Of a DNA stretch of 50,879 nucleotides, positions 15,411 through 24,756 are shown piece after piece. The notes beneath the pieces are model-generated. The model made no database searches, was not told where the DNA came from, and worked only from the letters and a program-made list of their open reading frames with translations. A program made the translations under genes and the position numbers. The stretch is from Rhodospirillales bacterium. Lineage in GTDB: Bacteria > Pseudomonadota > Alphaproteobacteria > Rhodospirillales > Magnetovibrionaceae. The stretch covers positions 1-50,879 of the forward strand of contig JANLGW010000035.1 of assembly GCA_024653965.1 (NCBI GenBank), in the 5' to 3' direction. Position 1 is the first letter of the stretch. Every line of letters begins with the position of its first letter.

Positions 15411-17228
15411 ATGAGTGGGACGAACGATATGACAAACTTATTGGATACGGATCATAATATTGTGGAAGTGTCTCCCCATCGAGATGAGGGGGTGCTTGAC
15501 GTGTATTTTATCCACGGCCTTGGCGGTAATTTCCGTGAGACCTGGAAGAACGAAAATGGGGTCGTGTGGCCTGAATCGTGGCTGAAGTACAATCACAATC
15601 TTAACATCTATTTAGTGAATTACCCCGTTCCCAAATTCATATGGGGACTAACCGGCAAGGGAATGGGCATAAAGGCGCATGCCGGCGCGGTCGTTCAAAT
15701 GATGCTGAACAAAGGACTGGGACGACGCGACTTCGTGCTCGTTTGCCACAGCATGGGCGGATTGTTGGCAAAAGAAATTCTACTGGAATGTCACGAAACC
15801 GATGAGTCCGAACATCAAGACATCTTAAGTCACGCCAAGGGCGTGATGTTCATCGCGACGCCGCACGAAGGGTCTGCGATTGCGAACATCGCGGCACTCA
15901 TTCCGGCATGTTCGAAGGAGATGTCGGAGCTCAAAAAAAACGCCCCAGACCTTACGCGCATTGCGGGGAGGTTTCAAACCTTAGCGAAGGATAAATCGAT
16001 CAAGGTGAAGAGCCTCTACGAAACCAAGATGACACTCGGCGTTCTGGTCGTGCCCAAAACCTCAGCGGCAAGCGGGTGTCAGTATGATCGACTACTCGGT
16101 GTGGACGCCGACCACTTTTCGATCATCAAACCGTCCAATCCCAACGAACTTGTGTACGAGACGATCTGTAAATTCGTGCGCGACATAGAGCCTACAGCGA
16201 TGGAGGGCGTGGGAAATGCGCCGAATCATCAGGAAGAGGCAGAACCCTACGAAGAGGAACTACCCTTTGCTGCCTTGTTGGGGGTGATGCTCAACAGCGA
16301 CGAAGATCGGGTAAACCGCAAAGAAATACAAAAATGCATCAGCAAGGGCATGCCCATCCCGACCCGGTATTTTTATGATACCGACTGGTGCGCGGACAAT
16401 TGGATGCAGTTTTCCACATTGCATGGAAACACGAGCGAACTGATGACCATCCTCACTCACGACAACATCACAAATGTTTTGACGAATTGCTTTGAGGGAG
16501 GGGAGTTGTCGTTCGTCAGCATTGGGCCTGGCGATGGCCGTAAAGATTACCAAATTCTCGACCATGCATCGGCTCTCAACGGCCGAAAAGATGTGCATAT
16601 CCGATATTATCCTATCGACATCAGCGCCTTTCTGATCCGGGGCGCTATCCGCAACGTGACGCAATTATGCGACGAACACATCAAGGTATCGGCCGGTTAT
16701 ATATATGGGGATATTTCGGAGATCGTTTATGCCAAAGGCCATTTACCGACCGGCAAAAAAATATTTTCGATGTTGGGCAACACCATCGGCAACATGATGA
16801 AAGATGGTGAGACGCTCAGAAACTTGGGGGATATCATGTCTGAAGGGGACGCCTTGCTGCTTGAGGTGCGATCCCTTGACAGCAAGGATAAGTTTGTCGA
16901 AGCCAGCGATGGCGGTTCGACAAACAGGCATCTCCGTAAGGCGAGTAAATTCAGCTTCGGGCCATTAGAAACACTGGGTTGGGAGATGAAGCTCGATAAT
17001 TTCGAAGTCAAACCGGTGACTGCTCGATTGCCTTCAGATGTACTCGGGACAGAGACGATTATGATTCAATACAACCATGACGAGGGAGGAAAGAAAATGA
17101 CCGCTAAGCTCGACCGTATCAATTTTTATAACGAGCGCAATCTCAAAGATTATCTCGATTACCTAGGCTTCACCACGAGGCATTACGCTAAGACCGAAGA
17201 AAATCTCTACTTTCTCGTTGAAAAGTGA
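15411..17228 (+). CDS. Alpha/beta hydrolase fused to EgtD-like methyltransferase
   Basis: 605 residues from the ATG at 15411, preceded by GAGGGA. The N-terminal half is a PGAP1/DUF676-type serine hydrolase: VYFIHGLGGNFRETW (oxyanion loop), nucleophile Ser114 in VCHSMGGLLAKEI, and a His in DADHFSIIKP. The C-terminal half (from about 285) is an EgtD-type SAM-dependent methyltransferase: IPTRYFYDTDW, SIGPGDGRKDYQIL (SAM loop), YYPIDISAFLI, then FSMLGNTIGNMM. EgtD trimethylates the histidine amino group in ergothioneine synthesis; its substrate-loop YYPTR motif is not kept, so the substrate probably differs. It follows the ATP-grasp/radical-SAM gene and probably acts on that product. The hydrolase resembles effector domains of conflict proteins. 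It converges on the pentapeptide gene with a 15-bp gap. Confidence 0.85.
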   Translation: MSGTNDMTNLLDTDHNIVEVSPHRDEGVLDVYFIHGLGGNFRETWKNENGVVWPESWLKYNHNLNIYLVNYPVPKFIWGLTGKGMGIKAHAGAVVQMMLNKGLGRRDFVLVCHSMGGLLAKEILLECHETDESEHQDILSHAKGVMFIATPHEGSAIANIAALIPACSKEMSELKKNAPDLTRIAGRFQTLAKDKSIKVKSLYETKMTLGVLVVPKTSAASGCQYDRLLGVDADHFSIIKPSNPNELVYETICKFVRDIEPTAMEGVGNAPNHQEEAEPYEEELPFAALLGVMLNSDEDRVNRKEIQKCISKGMPIPTRYFYDTDWCADNWMQFSTLHGNTSELMTILTHDNITNVLTNCFEGGELSFVSIGPGDGRKDYQILDHASALNGRKDVHIRYYPIDISAFLIRGAIRNVTQLCDEHIKVSAGYIYGDISEIVYAKGHLPTGKKIFSMLGNTIGNMMKDGETLRNLGDIMSEGDALLLEVRSLDSKDKFVEASDGGSTNRHLRKASKFSFGPLETLGWEMKLDNFEVKPVTARLPSDVLGTETIMIQYNHDEGGKKMTAKLDRINFYNERNLKDYLDYLGFTTRHYAKTEENLYFLVEK

Positions 17229-17243
17229 CATCGGACCTAGCTC

Positions 17244-18824
17244 CTATTCTATGCCGGGGAAGCCAAACATTTGCAGCGGCGCGTAAGCAGCGCTCAGTTT
17301 TAATTGGTTGTCGTGCATCACCGCGATTTGATGCACCCCTTCGGAAAAAGCAAGTGTGTCGGGCTCGACCAAGTGTTTGATCGACTCGCGAATTTCCATG
17401 ATGCGCGGAACGTATTGTTCAATGTGGTTTTTCCAGTTGGTTCCATCATCCATGTGGTCCAATGCTGAGAGGGAGAACGAAGCGCCGGAAAACAGCATGC
17501 TCGTTGTTACCACAACAGCCATGTAAATGGATTGGCTGTGCCACGGACTTTTGGCGTTGTGTGGGACCACCTCTTCAGGAACAACGTACTCATTCGTCTT
17601 TCTAAAATGGAACAGCGGCACTTTCACTTCAATGGTCGATGATTTAAGGCGCGCGCGTGCATTGGAATACGTCGCAACGTCTATTTCGCGAAAGGACAGG
17701 TTGATACCGATGCACGTGCAGGCTTCCTGAATGGAGCTGGCAATAAGGGCCACCGCCTTTTGAGCTTCGATCGCGTCATCAGTGGTGGTCATAAACGAAA
17801 TGGTCAGCGCATCCTCATCCTGATTGAGTAGGTAGCCGCGAATGAGGCCGTCATGGAGAGCGTACTGCTGGACTAGGCCAGGATCAGACGATGCGTTGAC
17901 CCGGGCGATCAGCGTATCATGAAACTTTTTCAATGCGCCCCGCGAAATGATCGCGTTGCTGTCCGACGCCAGTGCAGCCAAGCGGCACAGATATTTGAGT
18001 TCCCGGAAATTTTGCATTTCGACGGCAGACATCATGCCCAAGGACAAGTATTGTTTGAGCGCCTCATCATCCCCGTACATCAGCGCCATGTTGGCGAGGG
18101 CGAAAAACTCAGAGTTTGATTTGTAATAACTCAACAAAGCGGGCATTAAGTTCCGAAATTCTGTGTAGCTCAAGGGTTGCGCATCCTTACCGGCAGAGAC
18201 CTGAACCTGCTGGTCAATGAGGCGCTGCTCGGATATGCCAAATACATAGGCCAATTGCATCAAAGGCAACCGGGTGTTCTCAAATTCAGTATTTGTAAAA
18301 TCGATAAATTCGACATTCGCATTCGAGAACGAAACGTTCCTTAGAGCTGCATTATTAAACAGGCAGCCCTCGTACGTTCCGTTGCTGATGTCGCAATCGA
18401 CCATAACCGCACCAGTAAAATCGGACTGGGCAAACGAGCTGCCTTCAACCGAGAAGCTTTCGAATCGCGTATCACGCATCACGGTAGCGTTAAACCCGGA
18501 ACCATCGACACGTGTTGGTTTTCCGGTCGCATTGGGCGCAAAAACAGTGCCGGTGAAGTCCGCGAATTCCATGTCGGCGGCCACGAAATGGCACCCAAGA
18601 AACTTATTCTTCAGCCATCTCGCCCCGGTGCCGACGGTCCGGTCGAACGTGCAGTCGTCGAAAATGCAGCGATCAAAGACATGGCGCCGGAAGGAACTAA
18701 ACTCGTAGTTTTCTCCGCTACGACGTATCTGACTCTGGATCAGAGACGCAGGCAGTTCTTGCCCAACGCCCTCAAGTTCACGGCGCGCAACATCAAGCGA
18801 TATGGCAGGAAAAGTATCAGACAT
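17244..18824 (-). CDS. Pentapeptide-repeat protein
   Basis: 526 residues. Residues about 43-180 are A(D/N)LXX-type pentapeptide repeats (RCIFDDCTFDRTV, MEFADFTGTVF, SSFAQSDFTGAVMVDCDISN, NVSFSNANVEFIDFTNTEFE), predicted to form a right-handed square beta-helix. Residues about 190-526 are a separate helical and mixed domain I do not recognise, with a weakly hydrophobic stretch (SIYMAVVVTTSMLFSGASFS). Such proteins range from gyrase-protecting DNA mimics to effector scaffolds. The ATG lies 3 bp inside the right 25-bp repeat with no Shine-Dalgarno sequence, mirroring the gene at the other end. Neighbours suggest it belongs to the same cassette. Confidence 0.8.
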   Translation of the reverse strand: MSDTFPAISLDVARRELEGVGQELPASLIQSQIRRSGENYEFSSFRRHVFDRCIFDDCTFDRTVGTGARWLKNKFLGCHFVAADMEFADFTGTVFAPNATGKPTRVDGSGFNATVMRDTRFESFSVEGSSFAQSDFTGAVMVDCDISNGTYEGCLFNNAALRNVSFSNANVEFIDFTNTEFENTRLPLMQLAYVFGISEQRLIDQQVQVSAGKDAQPLSYTEFRNLMPALLSYYKSNSEFFALANMALMYGDDEALKQYLSLGMMSAVEMQNFRELKYLCRLAALASDSNAIISRGALKKFHDTLIARVNASSDPGLVQQYALHDGLIRGYLLNQDEDALTISFMTTTDDAIEAQKAVALIASSIQEACTCIGINLSFREIDVATYSNARARLKSSTIEVKVPLFHFRKTNEYVVPEEVVPHNAKSPWHSQSIYMAVVVTTSMLFSGASFSLSALDHMDDGTNWKNHIEQYVPRIMEIRESIKHLVEPDTLAFSEGVHQIAVMHDNQLKLSAAYAPLQMFGFPGIE

Positions 18825-18827
18825 AAC

Positions 18828-18852
18828 AATGCATCATAATTTTGAGTTATCA
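18828..18852 (-). repeat. Right 25-bp inverted repeat, candidate recombinase core site
   Basis: Exact reverse complement of 12984-13008. On the plus strand it contains CATAA, TTTTGAG and TTATCA, reminiscent of the arm/centre/arm layout of XerCD dif sites. It sits between the pentapeptide gene start (18824) and the recombinase stop codon (18855). Confidence 0.8.
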
Positions 18853-18854
18853 TT

Positions 18855-19763
18855 TCATTTTAATGTGCTCCTTAAGTTTGCGCCGTTGACGGCTTGCCGA
18901 AGCTTGGCGTCTGAAACATGGGTGTAAATTTCCGTTGTGGAAATGCTGGCATGGCCGAGGAGTTTTTGGACGAAGCGGATGTCGACACCGTTTTCCAGGA
19001 GCTGGGTCGCCGTGGTGTGTCGGAACATGTGTGGTGTGATCCGTCGTTCCAGCCCAACGTCTTCGACATGTTTATGCAAGGATTGACGTATTTGGTTAGG
19101 CGTAAGCGCAGCCCCGTTTTTTGTAACCAGTAGGGTTTTCGCGAGGGTAGATATGGCGTTGCGCTGGGATATGTAGTGTCGAACCATGCCTTTGAGTTCA
19201 TCGTCGACGATATAGACTTTGCGCTCTCGGTTGCCTTTTCCCTTGATGGTGATGATACCGCTTTCAAGGTCTAGGTTTGAGAGTTCAATGGAGCAGAGTT
19301 CGCCCACCCGAATGCCTGTTGCGAACAAGAGCTCTAAAGCGATGAACAACGTCAAGCGTTTAAAACCGAGGTGTCGCCATCGGCCTTTTGCTTTTTTGCC
19401 GATCAGGGACTGAAGCTCGGTGGGAGTGAGATTCTTAGGCAGTCGTTTGGGAACCTTAATGGGGGTGCGGAACCGGTTGAACGGATTGGCCTCGATGTGC
19501 TCTTCGTCCTCTAGCCAGCGGCAGAATACTTTGAGGCATGCGAGTCTTCTCTTTGCCGTTGTCGGTGCGAGGCCACGCCCGGACATATCGGAGAGCCACT
19601 GCTCCATACCGTCTTTGGTGAGAGGGAGATGCTGTTGTGTACGTTTTGACCATCTCTGGAAGTCATTAAAATCTTGACGGTAGGCGCGTAGTGTATGTTC
19701 CGAAAGATTTTTACGTTGGCAAAATGCTAAAAAATCCGTTTGATTTGTAAAAAGATCGATCAT
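18855..19763 (-). CDS. XerC/D-like tyrosine recombinase
   Basis: 302 residues, the typical XerC/D length. N-terminal SAM-like domain (about 5-95) and catalytic domain (about 110-295). All active-site residues are present: Arg152 in ATGIRVGEL, Lys174 in IKGKGNRERK, His245 and Arg248 in TPHMFRHTTATQL, His271 in LLGHAS and nucleophile Tyr280 in TTEIYTH. GAGG lies 7 bases upstream of the ATG. It is unrelated to the island integrase at 2771 beyond the fold. Its stop codon is 2 bp from the right 25-bp repeat, so the two repeats are probable substrates. Inversion of the 5.9-kb cassette between them, or its mobilisation, is inferred. Confidence 0.93.
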   Translation of the reverse strand: MIDLFTNQTDFLAFCQRKNLSEHTLRAYRQDFNDFQRWSKRTQQHLPLTKDGMEQWLSDMSGRGLAPTTAKRRLACLKVFCRWLEDEEHIEANPFNRFRTPIKVPKRLPKNLTPTELQSLIGKKAKGRWRHLGFKRLTLFIALELLFATGIRVGELCSIELSNLDLESGIITIKGKGNRERKVYIVDDELKGMVRHYISQRNAISTLAKTLLVTKNGAALTPNQIRQSLHKHVEDVGLERRITPHMFRHTTATQLLENGVDIRFVQKLLGHASISTTEIYTHVSDAKLRQAVNGANLRSTLK

Positions 19764-20438
19764 TTGAGGTCCTCAGTCATCTAGGGGGCCTCAATCTCAT
19801 TTAAAAACCTCTTGAAATCAAATTTCTCTTTCTAAAACAATACCATAAGTGTTTATTTCCATGCAATCTACGCACCAACGCGTGCGTTGAGGATTTGTTT
19901 TGAACATGCCCATGGCATTCGCCGTGGGTGGTTTTCTTTTGAGAGTTAAAGGCAGGAAAGGTTTTGGGGAAAGAGTCGGATCGCAAGTAGGTGGACGACG
20001 CCCAAACCTTGTCTGGCGCTTTCGCATCGAACTGCCGGTCCAGTGTGTTGTCGACAACGAGACGGATGGTCTGCCGCTATAGGTGTGCATGGTCGGTGTC
20101 TGTAGCCGATTTGGGCCTTGATGCCCGCCGGTCTTCACGGGCCCGCGTACTTAAGGCGTTCTGAGCTCAGCAATTCTTCGGTTAATCTAAGTTGCATATT
20201 TTGTTACCCACAGATCAGATGCGAGCATCTTATGATTGCTATTTTACGGCATTGTATGCACATTTGATTGTGTATCTAAACATGGGATGCTCCCGGGGCT
20301 TTTGGGGTTAACGCATAGAGAGGTGGTGCGTCCCAAGGTGCATATCTCGATCTCACCTCAATATGGCTTGTGCTACATGGCCATAAGGTCCAGCCCGTGT
20401 GTAAGATACAAGGTGGCGGAGCAAGTTGGGGGAAGCAT
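19764..20438. other. 675-bp stretch without an intact gene
   Basis: No complete coding region is supported. It contains the decayed IS3-type fragment at 19985-20140 and a TGAGGTCCTCA palindrome just upstream of the recombinase gene. I found no copy of the tRNA-Lys 3' end here, so the right end of the island is not visible. Confidence 0.6.
19985..20140 (-). pseudogene. IS3-family transposase OrfB remnant
   Basis: Across two reading frames the minus strand reads AGIKAQIGYRHRP, then VVDNTLDRQFDAKAPDKVWA and SSTYL. This follows the conserved IS3 OrfB stretch 'GIKAQxGYR...VxxNxLxRxFxxxAPNxVWxTDITYI'. The frame changes between the two pieces and similarity stops at both ends, so only about 50 codons remain. 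It marks past IS activity near the island's right side. Confidence 0.6.
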
Positions 20439-21851
20439 TTACTGCTCCCTCAAACTCTCGCTCTGATATTCCTGCAACGGCGCCAGCAGGTATTGGATCA
20501 GCTTGCGTTTGCCGGTTTTGATTTCCGCCATCACCGTCATGCCGGGGCTTAGGGGCACCGTTTTGTTGCCGACGATGATTTCGGTTTCCCACAAGTTGAA
20601 GCGCGCGGGGTAGACCCAGCCTTGCTGTTCATCCAGCACCGCATCGCGCGACACGGTTTTGACGTCGCCGCGGATGGTGCCGTATTTGGTGAATGGGAAA
20701 CTGTCGACCTTGATTTCGGCGTCCTGGCCTTCGACGACGAAGCCGATGTCCTTGTTTTGGATCATGGCCTCAATCACGATGCCGTCGGCGGCGGGCACGA
20801 TGACCATCAATTCCTGCGCAGGTGTCACCACGCCGCCTTGGGTGTGAATGGCCAATTGCTGCACCACGCCATCCACCGGCGCGCGCAGGGTTTGTTGACG
20901 GTTGCGGTCATACGCCTTCACCAGTTCTTGGGAGAGGCTATCGGCGCGCGCGGCGACTTCGGCCAATTGATCCTGGGTGGTGCGTCGTTCTTCGGCAATC
21001 AATTGATCGGAGCGGCTGGTGGTGGCGCGCAATACCGCCATCAATTCATCCAAGCGTGATATGGCGGTCGAGCGCCGCTGTTCCAGGGCAATCAGCTCTT
21101 CTTCGAGCTTCAGGTGATCGATGCGGGGCGTGAAGCCTTTTTCTAAGAGCAAACCGCTGCTGTTTACCCGATCACGCACCTTGGGCAGGATGCGGTCCAA
21201 TCCGGAGATTTCCGCCTTGGTGGTGCTGATCTCGGCGCGGCGCTGGGTAATTTCGTTGTCGACGGTTTCAATGCGCGCGACGCGTTCGAGATAGGCGCTT
21301 TCCAGATGGCGGCGGTTGCTGTCGATCAGGTCGTCTGGCGCGCCTTCGGGCGGGAAGAAGGCATCTAGCGGATCGTCATAGAGCAGGGCTTCCAGCCGGG
21401 CGACGGTGACCTGGGCGGTAATGAGCTCGCGCGCCAGCCTCGTTGCGTCGGCGGCGGTATCCGTGGGGTTCAACTCGACCAAGATATCGCCCTGTTTGAC
21501 CGTCTGGCCGTCCCGCACGTGGATGGCGCGCACGATGCCGGTTTCCAAGGGCTGGATGATTTTGATGTTATCCGATGGGATGACGCGCCCCTGCGCGGTG
21601 GCGATGATGTCCACCTCGCCGATGCTGGCCCACGTCACGGCAATGGTGAAAAAGCCGGTGATGGCGAGCAAAATGGCGCGGCCCAAGGGCGAGGGTGGCG
21701 CATCCGTGACTTCTTCGACGGCGGGTAGGAATTCGATTTCCCGGCGATGGCGTCTGAGCGGTGCGGGGCCTTCCTTTTCCAGGCGCAGGCATTCTTGGAC
21801 GATTTTCCAGTAGTGCTGGAGCCCACCGACGAAGGCGTACCACCGATCCAT
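20439..21851 (-). CDS. HlyD-family T1SS membrane fusion protein
   Basis: 470 residues; adaptor of the second secretion system. A cytoplasmic head (about 1-55) is followed by one transmembrane helix (about 56-76, AILLAITGFFTIAVTWASIG), the lipoyl half motif IIQPLETGIVRAIHVRDGQ, a coiled-coil hairpin (about 130-310) and the returning half LRAPVDGVVQQLAIHTQGGV with a C-terminal beta domain ending in SPGMTVMAEIKTGKR. The start lies 2 bp after the exporter's stop, so the genes are co-translated. It is distinct in sequence from the adaptor at 1059-2462, so the two sets may serve different substrates. Confidence 0.93.
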   Translation of the reverse strand: MDRWYAFVGGLQHYWKIVQECLRLEKEGPAPLRRHRREIEFLPAVEEVTDAPPSPLGRAILLAITGFFTIAVTWASIGEVDIIATAQGRVIPSDNIKIIQPLETGIVRAIHVRDGQTVKQGDILVELNPTDTAADATRLARELITAQVTVARLEALLYDDPLDAFFPPEGAPDDLIDSNRRHLESAYLERVARIETVDNEITQRRAEISTTKAEISGLDRILPKVRDRVNSSGLLLEKGFTPRIDHLKLEEELIALEQRRSTAISRLDELMAVLRATTSRSDQLIAEERRTTQDQLAEVAARADSLSQELVKAYDRNRQQTLRAPVDGVVQQLAIHTQGGVVTPAQELMVIVPAADGIVIEAMIQNKDIGFVVEGQDAEIKVDSFPFTKYGTIRGDVKTVSRDAVLDEQQGWVYPARFNLWETEIIVGNKTVPLSPGMTVMAEIKTGKRKLIQYLLAPLQEYQSESLREQ

Positions 21852-21853
21852 CG

Positions 21854-24349
21854 TTATGCCCCCTCGGCGCGTTTGGGCGGCCGGTCGTCATTGTGGCGGC
21901 GGATGGAGGTCACGCGCATCTGCGGGCCCATCTGTGGGATTGCCTTGGTCGCCGTATCGTCATTTTCCGCCATGGTTGGCACAGGGTGTGGTGCGGGCTG
22001 AACGGTTATGCCAATGCCTGCCATCTGATGACGCCACAGCCGTGCGTAACGGCCGTCCGTTTGGATCAAGGTTTCATGGCTGCCGTCCTCGACGATCTGA
22101 CCGGCCTCTACCGTGATGATGCGGTCGCAGTTGCGCACGGTCGAAAGCCGGTGCGCGATGATCAGCACCGTGCGGTCTTGGCAGATGTGGCGCATGTTTT
22201 GTTGGATGATTTCTTCGGATTCATAATCGAGCGCCGAGGTGGCTTCATCGAAAATGAGGATTTTGGGATTGGTCACCAGAGCCCTGGCGATGGCGATGCG
22301 CTGGCGCTGGCCGCCCGATAGCGTGCCGCCGCGTTCGCCGAGCACGGTATCGTAGGCTTCAGGCAGGGCCTGGATGAAATCGTGCGCGCCCGCCAGCTTG
22401 GCTGCTTCGATGATGCGTTCGCGGGGCAGCGCGGGCTGCGAAATGGCGATGTTTTCCCATACCGTGCGATTGAACAGATAGTTTTCTTGCAGCACTACGC
22501 CGATCTGGCGGCGCAGCCACGCAGGTGAAGCCAACGCCAGGTCCATGCCGTCGACCAAAACCTTGCCGCTTTCCGGCACGTACATGCGTTGCACCAGCTT
22601 GGTGAGCGTGCTTTTGCCCGAGCCGCTTGGCCCGACGATGCCCACTGCCTGACCCACGGGGATGTCGATCGTGATGTTTTTCAGCACCTCAGGTGTGTCA
22701 TGGCGATAACGGAACGTCACCCCTTCGAACTTGATCGCGCCGCGCACGGGTGGCAGGTCCGTTTGCCCACCTGCAACTTCGGTGCGGGTGTTCAAGATAT
22801 CGCCCAGTCGCTCTACCGAGATGCGCATCTTTTGGAAATCTTGCCACAACTGCGCCAGGCGCAAGATCGGCCCGGTGACGTGGCCAGACAGCATATTGAA
22901 CGCCACCAACTGGCCCACCGTCAGATCGCCCGCGATCACAACCTTGGCCCCAAAATATAGCGTCAGGCCCATGGTGATCTTCTGCACCAGTTGCACGCCG
23001 TTTTGCGCGAAGTTGCCGAGCATGGCGGCCTTGAACGAGGCCTTGACGTATTCGGCCAAACGTTCTTCCCAGCGGCGATGCATTTGCGGTTCCACCGCCA
23101 TGGCCTTGACGGTTTCCACGCCGGATATGCTCTCGGTCAAAAACGCAGTGTTTTCCGCGCCGCGCTGGAACATCTCTTCGACCCGCGCGCGTAGCGTCGG
23201 CGTGATGAGCAGACTGATGGCGAAGTAAAACGGCAACGAGCCGACCACGATCCAGGTCAGGATTGGCGCGTAATAAAACATTACGGCGAAAAACACCACC
23301 GTGAACGCCAAGTCCAGCACCAGCGTGAGCGCCGAGCCGGTCAGGAAACTGCGCACGTTTTCCAATTCGCGCACACGCGCCACCGTTTCGCCCACGCGCC
23401 GAGCCCCGAAATACGCGATGGGCAATTGCATCAGATGTTTATAGAGCTTAGAGCCCAACTGCACGTCGATGCGATTGGTGGTGTGGCTGAACAGATAGGT
23501 GCGCAGCGTGCCGAATAAAATCTCGAACAGCGCCACCACGATCAACGCAAAGATCAAGACGTCCAAGCTTGATAACCCCCGGTGCACTAAAACCTTGTCG
23601 ATTACGACTTGGAAGAACAAGGGCGAGATCAGGGCGAAGATCTGAATGAACAGTGACGCCAGCAACACCTCGCCGAACAGTTTGCGATAGCGCACCACGG
23701 CGGGGATGAACCACGATAGATCGAACTTCATTTCCTTGGCCGCTAACTCGGCGCGGCTGGCTAGGCACACCGTGCGCCCGGAAAATTTATCGGCGAACGC
23801 GGCCAGGTCCAATTCGGCGAGGCCGTTGCTCTCGGCCGCGCGCGCCGGGTCTTGGACAAGCACACGCACCGCCCCGTCTTCACCCTTCGCCATTTTGGCC
23901 AAGATGAAATAACCGCCCGGTTTGATGATGGTCTTGGTGACGGTTTGCGGCTCATCGGATTCCGTTTTCTCTTGCGCGAGGCCCATGCCCTCAAGCGGGC
24001 CGAGCGAGACGCTGCAGGCCGGTTGTGCCGGAACTTCTTCAGTGATCTCAACCGCCACGTCTTTCCACTGGCCGATCACCGGCAGGGGCGCTTTGTCGAT
24101 GCGCTGTAAATCCAAATTTAGCGCCTTGGCCTTGAAGCCCAGTTCCTTGGCTGCGCGCAACAGGTGCGTTTCATTCACCGGCTGGCCATCGGGCGCAAAG
24201 TCGTGATGCAGTTGCGCCAAATCGGCGGGCCGCTCGAAATACTGTGCCAACATGGCGAGGCACATCAGCGCCGTATCGGGCGGCGGCGCGTTTTGCGGCT
24301 GCCCGTTCGGCGACGATAATTCCGTCGGTGTTTGAGGTGCGCCCTCCAT
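21854..24349 (-). CDS. T1SS ABC exporter with degenerate C39-like domain (HlyB-type)
   Basis: About 831 residues from the ATG at 24349, which has AGGGGA 6 bases upstream; 24376 is the longest possible start. An N-terminal C39-like domain reads DTALMCLAMLAQYF, where the peptidase Cys is Thr, so it binds but does not cleave substrate, as in HlyB. It carries a Pro/Glu-rich insert of about 35 residues. Six transmembrane helices follow, then the ATPase: GPSGSGKSTLTKL (Walker A), TLSGGQRQRIAIARAL (signature), ILIFDEATSALD (Walker B) and AHRLSTVR (H-loop). Unlike the exporter at the left edge, its signature is intact. Divergence from the acyltransferase/RTX operon makes the giant RTX protein its likely cargo. 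Confidence 0.93.
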   Translation of the reverse strand: MEGAPQTPTELSSPNGQPQNAPPPDTALMCLAMLAQYFERPADLAQLHHDFAPDGQPVNETHLLRAAKELGFKAKALNLDLQRIDKAPLPVIGQWKDVAVEITEEVPAQPACSVSLGPLEGMGLAQEKTESDEPQTVTKTIIKPGGYFILAKMAKGEDGAVRVLVQDPARAAESNGLAELDLAAFADKFSGRTVCLASRAELAAKEMKFDLSWFIPAVVRYRKLFGEVLLASLFIQIFALISPLFFQVVIDKVLVHRGLSSLDVLIFALIVVALFEILFGTLRTYLFSHTTNRIDVQLGSKLYKHLMQLPIAYFGARRVGETVARVRELENVRSFLTGSALTLVLDLAFTVVFFAVMFYYAPILTWIVVGSLPFYFAISLLITPTLRARVEEMFQRGAENTAFLTESISGVETVKAMAVEPQMHRRWEERLAEYVKASFKAAMLGNFAQNGVQLVQKITMGLTLYFGAKVVIAGDLTVGQLVAFNMLSGHVTGPILRLAQLWQDFQKMRISVERLGDILNTRTEVAGGQTDLPPVRGAIKFEGVTFRYRHDTPEVLKNITIDIPVGQAVGIVGPSGSGKSTLTKLVQRMYVPESGKVLVDGMDLALASPAWLRRQIGVVLQENYLFNRTVWENIAISQPALPRERIIEAAKLAGAHDFIQALPEAYDTVLGERGGTLSGGQRQRIAIARALVTNPKILIFDEATSALDYESEEIIQQNMRHICQDRTVLIIAHRLSTVRNCDRIITVEAGQIVEDGSHETLIQTDGRYARLWRHQMAGIGITVQPAPHPVPTMAENDDTATKAIPQMGPQMRVTSIRRHNDDRPPKRAEGA

Positions 24350-24409
24350 GCCCATTCCCCTTTGATGCATCCCCATTTTGGCCCGCTATGACCCTAGGAT
24401 ATCGCGTTC

Positions 24410-24439
24410 ACTATATTCTTACACAACTAAAGGTGACAA
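24410..24439 (-). promoter_or_regulatory. Promoter of the second T1SS operon
   Basis: On the minus strand, TTGTCA (24439-24434), an 18-base spacer and TATAGT (24415-24410) each match the sigma-70 consensus at five of six positions, about 60 bp upstream of the exporter start. The rest of the 24377-24705 intergenic region should hold the divergent promoter of the acyltransferase operon; TATAAT at 24546-24551 is one -10 candidate without a clear -35. Confidence 0.5.
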
Positions 24440-24756
24440 TACCGATAAAAATTGCGCAAAATTTTGTTGCAACTAAAGAATAATATTTTCGATGTTGACG
24501 CCCTGAGCAGTTGTGTGGAATCATTTTCTCAATGACTGTGAAGGCTATAATTTTCGCGGTTAAATGGGTGGGCGCCAAGTCTCACGACATTTCCTCATGC
24601 TCTGAGGACGTAAAATCGGTTGAAAAATTCGGGCTGCGGCTTTCATGCCGTATTCTGAAAGCGGATTTTTATGTCTTCAACTTAAGGGATAGTCATTAAA
24701 AGCTTATGGTTTTAAGCCGACGAGCGTCGGCAATGGGTAAAAACGGGGGGTGGTAC

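Noticed and set aside
19818-20138. 106-residue minus-strand open frame
   Set aside because: Its composition is random-like and it runs across the decayed IS3 fragment in a different frame.
19764-20438. Searched for a duplicate of the tRNA-Lys 3' end as attR
   Set aside because: No matching block seen by eye; an exact-match search would be needed to exclude a short repeat.
24511-24699. 62-residue open frame in the divergent promoter region
   Set aside because: No ribosome-binding site or conserved feature; more likely leader and promoter DNA.
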